Positions 24,604 to 33,206 of a stretch of DNA of 38,967 nucleotides are shown here, one piece after another. How positions within the stretch are numbered: position 1 is the first letter of the stretch; every line of letters begins with the position of its first letter. The translations under genes and the position numbers were made by a program. The stretch is from CBETVX01 sp965539935 (GTDB lineage: Bacteria > Bacillota > Clostridia > Peptostreptococcales > Caminicellaceae), in NCBI GenBank assembly GCA_965539935.1, contig CBETVX010000027.1, forward strand, positions 1 through 38,967. Direction: 5' to 3'. The notes below the pieces were generated by a model. It had not been told where the DNA came from and searched no databases. It worked only from the letters and a program-made list of their open reading frames with translations.

Positions 24604-24636
24604 AAAGCAGCCGACAAATTTAGTCGGCTGCTTTTA
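24603..24636 (+). terminator. strong terminator after the kinase gene
   Basis: AAAAGCAGCCGAC (24603-24615) pairs perfectly with GTCGGCTGCTTTT (24623-24635), with loop AAATTTA. The stem begins in the stop codon of the kinase gene. Confidence 0.9.
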
Positions 24637-24807
24637 AAATAAAGTCTAAATATAAAAATATTAATCATTAAGTATTATAAGAATAATCCAAGAATTGTCA
24701 TTAATTAAAGATTATTGTAAAAACATTGAATTTATAGAGGAATTTAAAGGGTATATATTGAAATGATTTATGGTGTATTATATAGCTTAAAATTGAAGGT
24801 GATAAAA

Positions 24808-25800
24808 ATGGTAAAAAAAGTATATAAGGATATTTATAGTATAGAAATACCACTACCTCAAAATCCTCTAAGAGCTATCAATAGTTATATTATCCTATCA
24901 AAGGACAGGAATTTAATTATTGACTCGGGATTTAATAGAGATGAATGTAGAAGGGCTTTAATGGGTGGCTTAAATGAACTAGGAGTAGATCTTAATAAAA
25001 CAGATCTTTTAGTAACCCATTTACACTCAGATCATTGTGGTCTTGCGGCAGAGCTCAGTAGAGAAGGAGTTAAAATATATACTGGAAAAATAGATGGTAT
25101 GATGATTAATAAAATGATTGACAAGAAATATTGGGATAAATTTAAAGAATACGGCAAAATATTTGATTTAGAAAGGGATAATATAGCCTTTGATGATCAT
25201 CCTGGCTACAAATACTGTCCAAAGGAGCCCATTGAGTTTACAGGTCTTGAGGAAGGGGATATGATTAATATAGGAAAATACAGCTTCCAGGTAATAGATA
25301 TTCCAGGGCATACTCCAGGACATATTGGCTTATATGATAAGGAACATAAGATATTTTTCTGTGGTGACCATATCTTAGATAGGATAACACCTAATATTGC
25401 CTTTTGGGGATTTGATCAGGATATATTAAATGTATACTTTGAGAGTTTGAAAAAGGTATATGAATATGATATAGATTATTTATTTACTGCCCATAGAAAT
25501 ATAGTTAGGGATCATAGAAAGAGAATAGACGAGCTTTTGGGCCATCATGGAAATCGTCTTGAAGAAATATTAAATATACTTAAAGGAGGCAAAAAAACAG
25601 TAAGGGATGTTGCTGCCAATATGAATTGGAGTCTTAGATATGACAAATGGGAGGATTTTCCCAATCCTCAAAAATGGTTTGCATCGGGGGAGGCCATGTC
25701 CCATTTAGAACATTTAGTTGCAATTGGTAAAGCCTATAAGGACACTGAAGGTGGGATATTATATTATGGGATAGTGGACATACCTTCATCTCAAAGCTAA
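24808..25800 (+). CDS. metallo-beta-lactamase-fold hydrolase
   Basis: Cytoplasmic MBL-fold protein of 330 aa. The metal-binding signature HLHSDH is at residues 71-76, with GHTPGH (about 168-173), FCGDH (about 191-195) and a late histidine in TAHR. Its C-terminal 90 residues form a small helical domain (LEEILNILKGGKKTVRDVAANM) as in glyoxalase II/RNase-Z-like thioesterases. The reaction cannot be told; thioester or phosphodiester hydrolysis are options. The ATG at 24808 is preferred: GAAGGTGAT precedes it, while the in-frame ATG at 24763 lacks a good site. It stands alone; the MerR fusion gene follows 52 nt later on the same strand. Confidence 0.88.
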   Translation: MVKKVYKDIYSIEIPLPQNPLRAINSYIILSKDRNLIIDSGFNRDECRRALMGGLNELGVDLNKTDLLVTHLHSDHCGLAAELSREGVKIYTGKIDGMMINKMIDKKYWDKFKEYGKIFDLERDNIAFDDHPGYKYCPKEPIEFTGLEEGDMINIGKYSFQVIDIPGHTPGHIGLYDKEHKIFFCGDHILDRITPNIAFWGFDQDILNVYFESLKKVYEYDIDYLFTAHRNIVRDHRKRIDELLGHHGNRLEEILNILKGGKKTVRDVAANMNWSLRYDKWEDFPNPQKWFASGEAMSHLEHLVAIGKAYKDTEGGILYYGIVDIPSSQS

Positions 25801-25852
25801 ACATAAATTTGAGGCAAAGAGATAATTCTTTTGACTATATGGAGTAGATGCT

Positions 25853-27064
25853 ATGAAAATAGGAAAGTTTTGTGATAAAAATAATATAAGTATAGATGCT
25901 GTGAGGCATTATATGGATTTAGGATTAATTATACCTATAAAAAATGGTAGTCATTATGAATTTGATGAAAGATGTGAAAGGGATTTAGAAGAGGTTTTAA
26001 CATTTAAAGCCATGGGATTTACATTAGGTGAGATAAAATCTATTTTTACATTTAAAAGACTAGGGAAACTTACAAATTATCAGGTGAATAAGTATTATAA
26101 AAAATTCTTCATAGATAAACATCAGCAAATTGAGAAAGATTTAGAGAAATTAATAAAGATGAAGGAGAGTTTAGAAAAAAAGATAGAAGAGATTAATGAT
26201 AGTAATAATAATATTACTTTTAAAATGGGAGTTCCAATAAGTAGTCTTCCACTATTAAAATGCACTAAATGTCAAAAAGATTTATCTTTACTAGATGGTA
26301 AAGTATTAAATAATAGGGTTGTGGAAGGGGTTTTAAAATGTATCTGTGGAAATAAATATAAAATTGAAGATGGTATACTAATGGTAAAATCACAAAGTTA
26401 TAAAACTGATTATAATAACAGTTTTATATTTGAGTATATTAAACAAACGCCCTTTGAACATCTAGATAATCTATATAAAGGACTTGAGTGGATCTATAAA
26501 AAAATTGATTTTAACATATTTAACGATAAAGTTGCCATTGATTTAGGGGTTGGAATAGGTTTTTTTCTGAGAAATATATACGATAATCTTCCGGAGAGTA
26601 ATATATATATTGCTGTAGACCATGACATAAATAAGTTAAAATTTTTGAAGAGTATTATTGAAGGTTTAAGTATTCAAAAAAATATTATATTTATATGCTC
26701 AGATTTTTTAGACATGCCCATTGAAGAAAAATCTGTGGACATAGTTATTGATAAGGCTGGTTCTAGTGTATATGGTTTTGAGCATGAAAAATTTCTTTTA
26801 GAAAAGATTAATCATTATATTAAAGAAGATGCCTATCTAATAGGTGGATATATTTTGTTTAAGAATTTCAGAATAGATAATAAAATACCAAAGAAACACA
26901 GATTAAATTTTATAGAAGACAATGTAAAAAAGAAAATTAGAGAGTTGAAATTTATACCTATAGATGAAGATATATCAGATATGATAGAGGAATCAAGTAA
27001 GTATGAGAGTTTTTTTAAAAAGGGTGAAAAAATTTATTATTATATTTTTTATGGTAAAAGGTAG
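25853..27064 (+). CDS. MerR regulator fused to zinc ribbon and SAM-methyltransferase domain
   Basis: A 403-aa fusion. Residues 1-70 are a MerR winged helix (MKIGKFCDKNNISIDAVRHY, then MDLGLIIP and FKAMGFTLGEIKSIF). Residues 80-118 form the MerR coiled-coil dimer helix. Residues 131-172 are a zinc ribbon (C137-x2-C140, C163-x-C165). From about 212 a class I methyltransferase follows with motif I VAIDLGVGIGFFLR (217-230), the acidic end of strand 2 AVDHD (254-258) and IVIDKAGS at the motif IV position. Zinc ribbon plus methyltransferase recalls RlmA/TlrB rRNA methyltransferases. The domain may act enzymatically or as a ligand sensor for the MerR part. The next gene is an MFS exporter with a MerR-type promoter, so drug-induced efflux is likely (inference). 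Confidence 0.88.
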   Translation: MKIGKFCDKNNISIDAVRHYMDLGLIIPIKNGSHYEFDERCERDLEEVLTFKAMGFTLGEIKSIFTFKRLGKLTNYQVNKYYKKFFIDKHQQIEKDLEKLIKMKESLEKKIEEINDSNNNITFKMGVPISSLPLLKCTKCQKDLSLLDGKVLNNRVVEGVLKCICGNKYKIEDGILMVKSQSYKTDYNNSFIFEYIKQTPFEHLDNLYKGLEWIYKKIDFNIFNDKVAIDLGVGIGFFLRNIYDNLPESNIYIAVDHDINKLKFLKSIIEGLSIQKNIIFICSDFLDMPIEEKSVDIVIDKAGSSVYGFEHEKFLLEKINHYIKEDAYLIGGYILFKNFRIDNKIPKKHRLNFIEDNVKKKIRELKFIPIDEDISDMIEESSKYESFFKKGEKIYYYIFYGKR

Positions 27065-27081
27065 GGTTAACCCTATCTTTT
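27059..27081 (+). terminator. terminator after the MerR fusion gene
   Basis: AGGTAGGG (27059-27066) pairs with CCCTATCT (27071-27078, one G-U) around TTAA, followed by TTT. It contains the palindrome TAGGGTTAACCCTA. Confidence 0.6.
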
Positions 27082-27116
27082 AGTATTTTTTGAGAAAAAA
27101 ATTTAATATTAAGTTA

Positions 27117-27147
27117 TTGATATAGTGTAAAAACGATTATTTATAAT
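27117..27147 (+). promoter_or_regulatory. MerR-type promoter with 19-bp spacer
   Basis: TTGATA (27117-27122) and TATAAT (27142-27147) are separated by exactly 19 bp, two more than the optimum. This over-long spacer is the hallmark of promoters activated by MerR-family DNA distortion. It drives the MFS gene 28 bp downstream and follows the MerR fusion gene. Confidence 0.65.
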
Positions 27148-27174
27148 TGAATTAAAAGAAGGGAAGGAGTTTAA

Positions 27175-28434
27175 ATGAATACAAATATAAAAAGTAAAAG
27201 GGAGATAATAAATTTATCTTTATTTTTTCTTGGAAAGTTAGTATCTTTATTTGGAACATCAATATACACCTTTGCCATGGGTTTATATATATTAAAAGAA
27301 ACTGGATCGGGTTTATCCTTTGCAACCAATTTAGTAATTGGATTGCTTCCTATAGTTTTAATAAGTCCCTTTGCAGGAGTTTTAGCCGATAGATTTAATA
27401 GAAAAAAGATAGTTGTGCTAATGGATTTATTAAGTGGTATTATGCTAATTGGATTTTACTTTGTAAGTATCTCTAAGGGTTTAAACATCATGATGATTTA
27501 TATAACTACATTTGTATTGACAGTACTATCTGTTATATTTAGTATAAGTTTAGAAGCAGGAAAAACTAATATTGTATCAGAAGAAAAATTACTAGCTATT
27601 AACTCTATTAGTAAGATTGTTGAGTCTATGTCGGCTATATCAGGGCCAATGATTGGTGGACTTATATACGGCCTGGTTGATATCAAATCTTTTATTTTAA
27701 TTAATGGAATATCCTTTGTATTATCTGGATTTTCTGAAGTGTTCATTGATTTTAGCTTTAATCCACAGGAGAAAAACTATGATGACAATAGGAGGGTTAT
27801 AAAAGATATAACAGAAGGATTTAAATACATGAAAACAAAGGATGAAATAGTAGTACTAATATTATTTTTTATGGCTGTCAATTTTTTTATAAGCTTATCG
27901 GTTACAGTTCCTTTACCCTATATAATAAATAATATTCTTGAATTATCTTCTAAAGACTTTGGGATAATACAAGGAGCTTTTTCTATAGGTATGATCTTAG
28001 GGGCTATTACAATTAAATTTGTCAGTGATAGGTTTACTTATAATAGGTTAATAATATTAATGGGGTTTGGAATTTCTATATTCATGATTGTGTTAGCTAT
28101 ACCATTGATGTTATTAAAGAAGGATATGTCAAATATGTTTTATTTAGTGTATTATTTCATCTTTGCAATAAACTTTGGAATTATTATTGCTTTAATTGAT
28201 ATACCTATATTACAAATATTACAGGAAAATGTTGATGATTTATATAGGGGAAGGGTAATGAGTTTAGTAATGGGGATTGTTAAAACCATAGCACCAGTAG
28301 GAATAATAATCTCAGGAATTTTAATTAATAAATTGCAGCCATGGATATTACCCTTTATTGGAGGAATACTAATGCTTTTATTTAATTTAAGAATTAGTAA
28401 AAGCTTTAAGAAAGTAATGAAAGTAAAAATTTAA
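27175..28434 (+). CDS. MFS transporter, probable drug exporter
   Basis: Twelve-helix major facilitator of 419 aa. The signature loop 2-3 motif is GVLADRFNRKKIVVLMD (about 69-85). Helix 5 region SISKIVESMSAISGPMIGGLIYG resembles the antiporter-type motif of drug:proton exporters of the MefA/MFS_3 kind. The ATG has AAGGGAAGGAG ahead. It lies 110 nt after the MerR-methyltransferase gene and has its own promoter with a MerR-like 19-bp spacer, so expression is probably switched on by that regulator. Macrolide-type or other hydrophobic substrates are conceivable but not shown. Confidence 0.88.
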   Translation: MNTNIKSKREIINLSLFFLGKLVSLFGTSIYTFAMGLYILKETGSGLSFATNLVIGLLPIVLISPFAGVLADRFNRKKIVVLMDLLSGIMLIGFYFVSISKGLNIMMIYITTFVLTVLSVIFSISLEAGKTNIVSEEKLLAINSISKIVESMSAISGPMIGGLIYGLVDIKSFILINGISFVLSGFSEVFIDFSFNPQEKNYDDNRRVIKDITEGFKYMKTKDEIVVLILFFMAVNFFISLSVTVPLPYIINNILELSSKDFGIIQGAFSIGMILGAITIKFVSDRFTYNRLIILMGFGISIFMIVLAIPLMLLKKDMSNMFYLVYYFIFAINFGIIIALIDIPILQILQENVDDLYRGRVMSLVMGIVKTIAPVGIIISGILINKLQPWILPFIGGILMLLFNLRISKSFKKVMKVKI

Positions 28435-28487
28435 AAGAGTGATTAACAAATGATATACTAAAACATAAATATGAAGGAGTTGATTAC

Positions 28488-29348
28488 ATGATAAAAACCA
28501 ATAAAGACAAATTAGTAATTCAATCGGTACAGGGAAAAATACATCACCCTTTGGCACCATACCCCTATAGAATAAGCCATGAAGGAGAGCCCTGTATTCT
28601 ACCTGCTACAGGTGGTATAACCTATAACGTTAAAATAGGTGATTCGGCTTTTGGTTGGGAAGGAGACCACATAGAGCCTGGAGTTAGTATAAAAAATGAA
28701 AATATGAAGGAAAATGGAGCTTTAAATCTTTTTTCCTGTGTAGGAAATGAGGCTAAAGTTATAACGGGAGATGCAAAGGGAGCCAAAGGTTTTGTAACTG
28801 GAATCCATGGAGGTATAGACCATGTACTGATTTATTTTAAACAGGAAGATTTAGAGAAAATGGCTATAGGAGATACTATATTGGTAAAGGCCTGGGGACA
28901 AGGACTAAAATTAGTAGACTATCCTGATATTAAGGTGATGAGTATTGATCCAGAACTTTTCATGAAGCTAGGTATAACAGAAGAAAAGGGTAAGATAAAA
29001 GTGCCTGTGGTAGCGGAAGTTCCTCCATATCTTATGGGGTCAGGAATAGGTTCCCCTACAGCTTATAAAGGGGACTATGATATAATGACAGCAGATAAAG
29101 AAGAGCTAGTGAAGAATGGTTTAGATAAACTGAGATTTGGAGATATAGTATTGCTTAGAGACTGTGATAATACCTTTGGTAGAGGATATTTAAAGGGTGC
29201 CGTCAGTATAGGGGTTGTAGTTCATAGTGATTGTATTAAGATGGGTCATGGACCTGGTATAACTACTATTATGACCTGTAAGAAAAATATAATAGATGGT
29301 ATTATAACTAAAGACGCCAATATTGGGGCGTATCTTAATATAATTTAG
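28488..29348 (+). CDS. DUF4438 domain protein
   Basis: Cytoplasmic protein of 286 aa matching the DUF4438 family (Thermotoga TM1086 type): the opening HHPLAPYPYRISHEGEPCILPATGG, the stretch VGNEAKVITGDAKGAKGFVTGIHGG (about 85-109), PPYLMGSGIGSP (about 179-190) and a C-terminal GVVVHSDCIKMGHGPG. Structures exist for the family but no biochemical function is known to me. No signal peptide or membrane segment. It is a single gene with its own GAAGGAG ribosome site and a strong terminator; neighbours give no clear hint. Confidence 0.85.
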   Translation: MIKTNKDKLVIQSVQGKIHHPLAPYPYRISHEGEPCILPATGGITYNVKIGDSAFGWEGDHIEPGVSIKNENMKENGALNLFSCVGNEAKVITGDAKGAKGFVTGIHGGIDHVLIYFKQEDLEKMAIGDTILVKAWGQGLKLVDYPDIKVMSIDPELFMKLGITEEKGKIKVPVVAEVPPYLMGSGIGSPTAYKGDYDIMTADKEELVKNGLDKLRFGDIVLLRDCDNTFGRGYLKGAVSIGVVVHSDCIKMGHGPGITTIMTCKKNIIDGIITKDANIGAYLNII

Positions 29349-29360
29349 TATCAAAGTATA

Positions 29361-29399
29361 GGTCAGGGCAGTTTATATTTTATTGCCCTGGTCTTTTTT
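29361..29399 (+). terminator. strong terminator after the DUF4438 gene
   Basis: GGTCAGGGCA (29361-29370) pairs with TGCCCTGGTC (29384-29393), two wobble pairs, followed by TTTTTT. Confidence 0.92.
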
Positions 29400-29464
29400 A
29401 TTGTAGTCAATTTTATTTTGATAGGGACAAGTCCGAAATAATGTTTCAGAAAAATATAAAAATA

Positions 29465-29493
29465 TTGAAATATTATTCCACAAGTGTTAAAAT
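29465..29493 (+). promoter_or_regulatory. promoter and candidate MurR operator of the mur operon
   Basis: TTGAAA (29465-29470), 17-bp spacer, TAAAAT (29488-29493), 35 bp before murQ. The imperfect palindrome TGAAATATTATTCCA (29466-29480) overlaps the -35 box and spacer; RpiR/MurR proteins of Firmicutes bind TGAAA-N5-TTTCA-like sites. The promoter call is good, the operator call tentative. Confidence 0.65.
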
Positions 29494-29527
29494 CATAGTA
29501 ATAGAAAATTTATAATGGGGTGAAATA

Positions 29528-30442
29528 ATGAATATTAACCTAAATAAGCTAGTTACAGAATCATCAAATAAAAATACAATCAATATCGACCAAGCTGAAA
29601 CAATAGATATTTTAAGAATGATAAATGAAGAAGATAAAAAAGTTGCCTTAGCCGTAGAAAAAGAATTGCCCATGATTAAAGAAGCAGTTGAAATTATCTA
29701 TGAAAAACTAAATAGTGGTGGAAGATTAATATACATAGGAGCTGGAACAAGTGGAAGGTTAGGAGTTTTAGATGCTTCTGAATGTCCTCCCACCTTTGGA
29801 GTAAGTCCTGAAATGGTTCAAGGGATTATAGCTGGGGGAGATGTAGCCCTGAGAAATGCAGTTGAGGGAGCAGAAGATAATAGGGAAGAAGTAGTGAGGG
29901 ATTTAAAAGAGAAAGGACTAAGTTCAAAGGATGTACTAGTAGGGATTGCTGCAAGTGGTAGAACTCCATATGTCCTTGGTGGATTAGAATATGCAAAAAA
30001 AGTAGGTGCCCCCACTATCGCTGTAACTTGTAATCCAAACTCTGAAATTTCAAAAATAGCCGATATTTCTATAGCTCCTTTGGTTGGACCGGAGGTTATA
30101 GCTGGGTCAACAAGGATGAAGGCAGGTAGTGCACAAAAAATGGTATTAAATATGCTCACAACTGCTACTATGGTTAAGTTAGGTAAAGTTTATCAAAATT
30201 TGATGGTAGATGTTCAAGCTAAAAACTCAAAATTATTTCAAAGATGCAAAGAAATAGTTATGAAGGTTACAGAAGTAAGTGAAGAAGAAGCTACTAAATA
30301 CCTTGAGAAAACAGACTATAACGTTAAACTAGCTATATTTATTATAAAAACGGGATTAGATGTTGAAAGTGCCAAAAAAATATTAAAGCAAAATCAAGGA
30401 CGATTAAGTAAAGCATTAAAATTTGTAGAAAATTCAAAATAG
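29528..30442 (+). CDS. murQ: N-acetylmuramic acid 6-phosphate etherase
   Basis: Cytoplasmic SIS-fold lyase of 304 aa that splits the D-lactyl ether of MurNAc-6-phosphate, giving GlcNAc-6-phosphate and lactate. It opens with LVTESSNKNTINIDQ, then GRLIYIGAGTSGRLGVLDASECPPTFG (about 61-87), GIAASGRTPYV, and GSTRMKAGSAQKMVLNMLTTATM near residue 192; all are MurQ signatures, and the length is standard. First gene of a murQ-murP-mupG-murR cluster, the set known in Staphylococcus aureus for recycling peptidoglycan-derived MurNAc-GlcNAc. ATG with GGGGTG site; promoter directly upstream. Confidence 0.97.
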   Translation: MNINLNKLVTESSNKNTINIDQAETIDILRMINEEDKKVALAVEKELPMIKEAVEIIYEKLNSGGRLIYIGAGTSGRLGVLDASECPPTFGVSPEMVQGIIAGGDVALRNAVEGAEDNREEVVRDLKEKGLSSKDVLVGIAASGRTPYVLGGLEYAKKVGAPTIAVTCNPNSEISKIADISIAPLVGPEVIAGSTRMKAGSAQKMVLNMLTTATMVKLGKVYQNLMVDVQAKNSKLFQRCKEIVMKVTEVSEEEATKYLEKTDYNVKLAIFIIKTGLDVESAKKILKQNQGRLSKALKFVENSK

Positions 30443-30505
30443 TTTAATGGGATAATTAAAGGTGTTTAAGAGGATTGTTAAGATGGCGGCTACAGTTTTT
30501 ATGGT

Positions 30506-30530
30506 AAAAGCAGATTAACTGCTTTTTAAT
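30506..30530 (+). terminator. attenuator-like hairpin between murQ and murP
   Basis: AAAAGCAG (30506-30513) pairs with CTGCTTTT (30519-30526) around ATTAA, with one further T. A small U-ended hairpin inside the operon, probably a partial terminator. Confidence 0.5.
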
Positions 30531-30566
30531 ATAAAAGTATTTATTAAATTAAGGGGGGACAATAAA

Positions 30567-31991
30567 GTGAACAACAAGGAATTAGTAATAAAAATTGTTG
30601 AGTATGTTGGTGGGAAAAGTAATATTGAGAATGCTACTAATTGTATGACAAGATTGAGGCTTAAACTAAGAGATAATAATTTAGTTGATGTGGAAAAATT
30701 AAAAGAATTAGATGGTGTTATGGGAGTAGTTGAAGATGAGACACTTCAAATTGTTGTAGGTCCAGGAAAGTCAGCTAAACTATTAGAAGTTTTAAAGGAA
30801 AATATTGATTTGAATGATAATTTAAATGTAGGTGAAAATTGGCAACAAAACAAAGAAAAAATAAAGGGAAAGCAAAAGAAAAATAAAATAAAGCAAGGAT
30901 TAAGAACAATAGGTGAAATATTTATCCCTTTAATACCAGCAATAATAGCTGCCGGAATTTTTAATGGTTTTTCAGGACTTATAACAAATCTCCAAAATAC
31001 AGGAAGTTTACCAACAAGTGAATTTTGGAATATTACTAAATTAATACTATCTTTAATAGGAGGTTCATTCCTTGGATATTTCACAATCTTTACAGGGATA
31101 AATGCAGCAAAGCAATTTGGAGCAACAGAAGGTCTAGGTGGAATGATAGGTGCTATGACTGTTATGGGTCAAATTAATGATATTTCCCAATTAATTGGCA
31201 TGTACAATGTAGATTCTCCACTTCATTCGATACTAAGATCTGGTAAAGGCGGTATTATAGGAGTAATTATTGGTGTCTACATACTATCAAAGGTTGAAAA
31301 ACGAGTTAGAAAAGTTATACCAGATGTGCTAGATTTAATATTTACCCCTGTAATAAGCTTATTAATTCTATCTATTACTATGATATTTATAATAATGCCT
31401 ATTTCCGGTTTCCTATCAGATTGGTTAGTTAAATTATTAGGAATTTTAGTTTCATCAGATATACCAGTGATAAGCATATTATCAGGATATGTTTTAGCTG
31501 CGGTGTTCCTACCAATGGTCCTATTGGGATTACATCATGGTCTCATTCCAATATATGCTGTGCAATTAGAAGCATTAGGAGGAGTAACATTATTCCCAGT
31601 ATTGGCAATGGCTGGGGCAGGACAGGTGGGAGCTGCTATAGCAATATATTTAAAGGCTAAAAAAGTAGGTAATAGTAAATTAAAGCAAATCATATCAGGG
31701 GCTTTGCCAGCAGGAGTTCTAGGCATTGGTGAACCTCTAATATATGGAGTTACATTACCCCTCGGTAAACCTTTTATTACAGCTGGATTAGGTGCAGGAT
31801 TTGGAGGAGCATTTGTTATGCTTAGGGGAGTTATGGCAGGAGCATGGGGACCATCTGGAATATCAGCAATACCATTGATGCAGCCGGGGTCAATGCTTAA
31901 TTACTTTATGGGATTAGTGATATCTTATATATTTGGTTTTATCATAACCTATGTATTTATAAAAGAAGAAGAAATATCTAATTTAAATTAA
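30567..31991 (+). CDS. murP: PTS transporter EIIBC for MurNAc / MurNAc-GlcNAc
   Basis: Phosphotransferase permease of 474 aa. An N-terminal EIIB domain (1-80) has the phospho-cysteine C26 in ENATNCMTRLRLKLRD. A linker rich in Lys leads to an EIIC domain of about ten helices with the signature GIGEPLIYGVTLPLGKPF (about 388-405). No EIIA domain is present, as in MurP proteins, which borrow EIIA-Glc. Located between murQ and mupG, it should import and phosphorylate MurNAc or the disaccharide MurNAc-GlcNAc. The start is GTG with AAGGGGGG 9 nt upstream. MurNAc specificity is inferred from operon context; sucrose/trehalose-type relatives look similar. Confidence 0.9.
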   Translation: MNNKELVIKIVEYVGGKSNIENATNCMTRLRLKLRDNNLVDVEKLKELDGVMGVVEDETLQIVVGPGKSAKLLEVLKENIDLNDNLNVGENWQQNKEKIKGKQKKNKIKQGLRTIGEIFIPLIPAIIAAGIFNGFSGLITNLQNTGSLPTSEFWNITKLILSLIGGSFLGYFTIFTGINAAKQFGATEGLGGMIGAMTVMGQINDISQLIGMYNVDSPLHSILRSGKGGIIGVIIGVYILSKVEKRVRKVIPDVLDLIFTPVISLLILSITMIFIIMPISGFLSDWLVKLLGILVSSDIPVISILSGYVLAAVFLPMVLLGLHHGLIPIYAVQLEALGGVTLFPVLAMAGAGQVGAAIAIYLKAKKVGNSKLKQIISGALPAGVLGIGEPLIYGVTLPLGKPFITAGLGAGFGGAFVMLRGVMAGAWGPSGISAIPLMQPGSMLNYFMGLVISYIFGFIITYVFIKEEEISNLN

Positions 31992-32085
31992 TCCTTCTTT
32001 AAAGATGTCTTAGTAGAAAAAGTTATAGTGTATAGTTTCATTTAAAAAATTTTACTATCACAAGAAGTCAAATTACTTAATATCT

Positions 32086-32134
32086 AGGGGATAGTTACTT
32101 TATTAAAATAATTATTTTAAAAGGACTATCCCTT
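32086..32134 (+). other. structured spacer between murP and mupG
   Basis: AGGGGATAGT (32086-32095) pairs with ACTATCCCTT (32125-32134); the 29-nt loop contains the perfect 16-bp palindrome TAAAATAATTATTTTA (32103-32118). No U-run follows. It may be an mRNA processing or stability element, or an operator. Confidence 0.45.
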
Positions 32135-32161
32135 ATAACATTATAGGTTGGGGAGATTTTG

Positions 32162-33205
32162 ATGATTGGTATATCAGTATATGCGGGGATGGAAAATAGT
32201 TTAGAAGAAAATATTGAATATATGAATAAAGCTCGAAAATTTGGTATCACAGAATTATTTACTTCGTTACATATACCAGAGTCTAATGAACAATTTGAAA
32301 AAGAAGCTATAGAAATATTAAAGGAAGCCAATAGGTTAAATATGAAGGTTACGGCAGATATTTCTAAAAAATATTATGATGAATTAGAAATAAACAAATT
32401 TCATATTAATTCCTTAAGGATTGATTTTGGTTTCACCAATAAAGAGATTGCTGAACTTACAAGAAAGGAAAATTATAGCATAACCTTTAATGCAAGTACT
32501 TTAGATGAGAGAGATATTGAAGAAATATTAAAATATGGTGGAGATATTTCAAAAATCAAAGCTTGTCATAATTACTATCCTAAAAAAGATACTGGAATAT
32601 CAGAAAAGCTTTTTGTAGAAAGAAATGCAGCATTTAAAAAATATGAGATAGAAGTTACGGCCTTTGTATCCTCAAAGTATAAAAAAAGAGGGCCTATATA
32701 CGAAGGATTGCCGACATTGGAAAAACATAGGGATATAGATCCCCTTATAGCAACTCAGCATTTATTAAGGTTAGGAGCGGATAAAGTGCTAATTGGTGAT
32801 TTGCAGGCTTCTGACAAAGAGCTCGAAAGGTTGTCTAATATTAAAAAAAATATTGTATTAATTCCCATTAGGATTTATCATGAAATTAGTTCAGAGGAAA
32901 GATATATACTTAATAAAGTCCATACCAATAGAAAGGATCCAGGTGAATTTCTTATTAGATCTCAAGAGGCAAGAAACTATAAAAAAGGAGAAATTTTACC
33001 CAATAATACAATAGAAAGAAATAAATACTGTGTAACAATAGATAATAAAGAATATTTAAGATATGAAGGGGATTTACAAATATTAAAGAAAGAATTTATG
33101 AAGGACCCTAGGGTAAATGTTGTGGCTGATGCTAAAGAAGCTGCAATTCTCATAGAGGATATAGAGCCTGGAGAAAGATTTGAGTTTGAAATAGTGGAGG
33201 ATTAA
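32162..33205 (+). CDS. mupG: 6-phospho-N-acetylmuramidase, DUF871 family
   Basis: Cytoplasmic protein of 347 aa of the DUF871 family, whose S. aureus member MupG hydrolyses MurNAc-6-phosphate-GlcNAc to MurNAc-6P and GlcNAc. Family features are GISVYAGMENSLEENIEYM at the start, the barrel segment LFTSLHIPES, KACHNYYPKKDTGIS (about 139-153), RGPIYEGLPTLEKHR and a C-terminal cyclophilin-like domain from about 240. The ATG at 32162 has GGGGAG 6 nt ahead; the in-frame TTG at 32159 is less likely. Context (murQ, murP, murR) matches the known MurNAc-GlcNAc recycling operon, so the specific assignment is well supported. Confidence 0.92.
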   Translation: MIGISVYAGMENSLEENIEYMNKARKFGITELFTSLHIPESNEQFEKEAIEILKEANRLNMKVTADISKKYYDELEINKFHINSLRIDFGFTNKEIAELTRKENYSITFNASTLDERDIEEILKYGGDISKIKACHNYYPKKDTGISEKLFVERNAAFKKYEIEVTAFVSSKYKKRGPIYEGLPTLEKHRDIDPLIATQHLLRLGADKVLIGDLQASDKELERLSNIKKNIVLIPIRIYHEISSEERYILNKVHTNRKDPGEFLIRSQEARNYKKGEILPNNTIERNKYCVTIDNKEYLRYEGDLQILKKEFMKDPRVNVVADAKEAAILIEDIEPGERFEFEIVED

Positions 33206-33206
33206 T

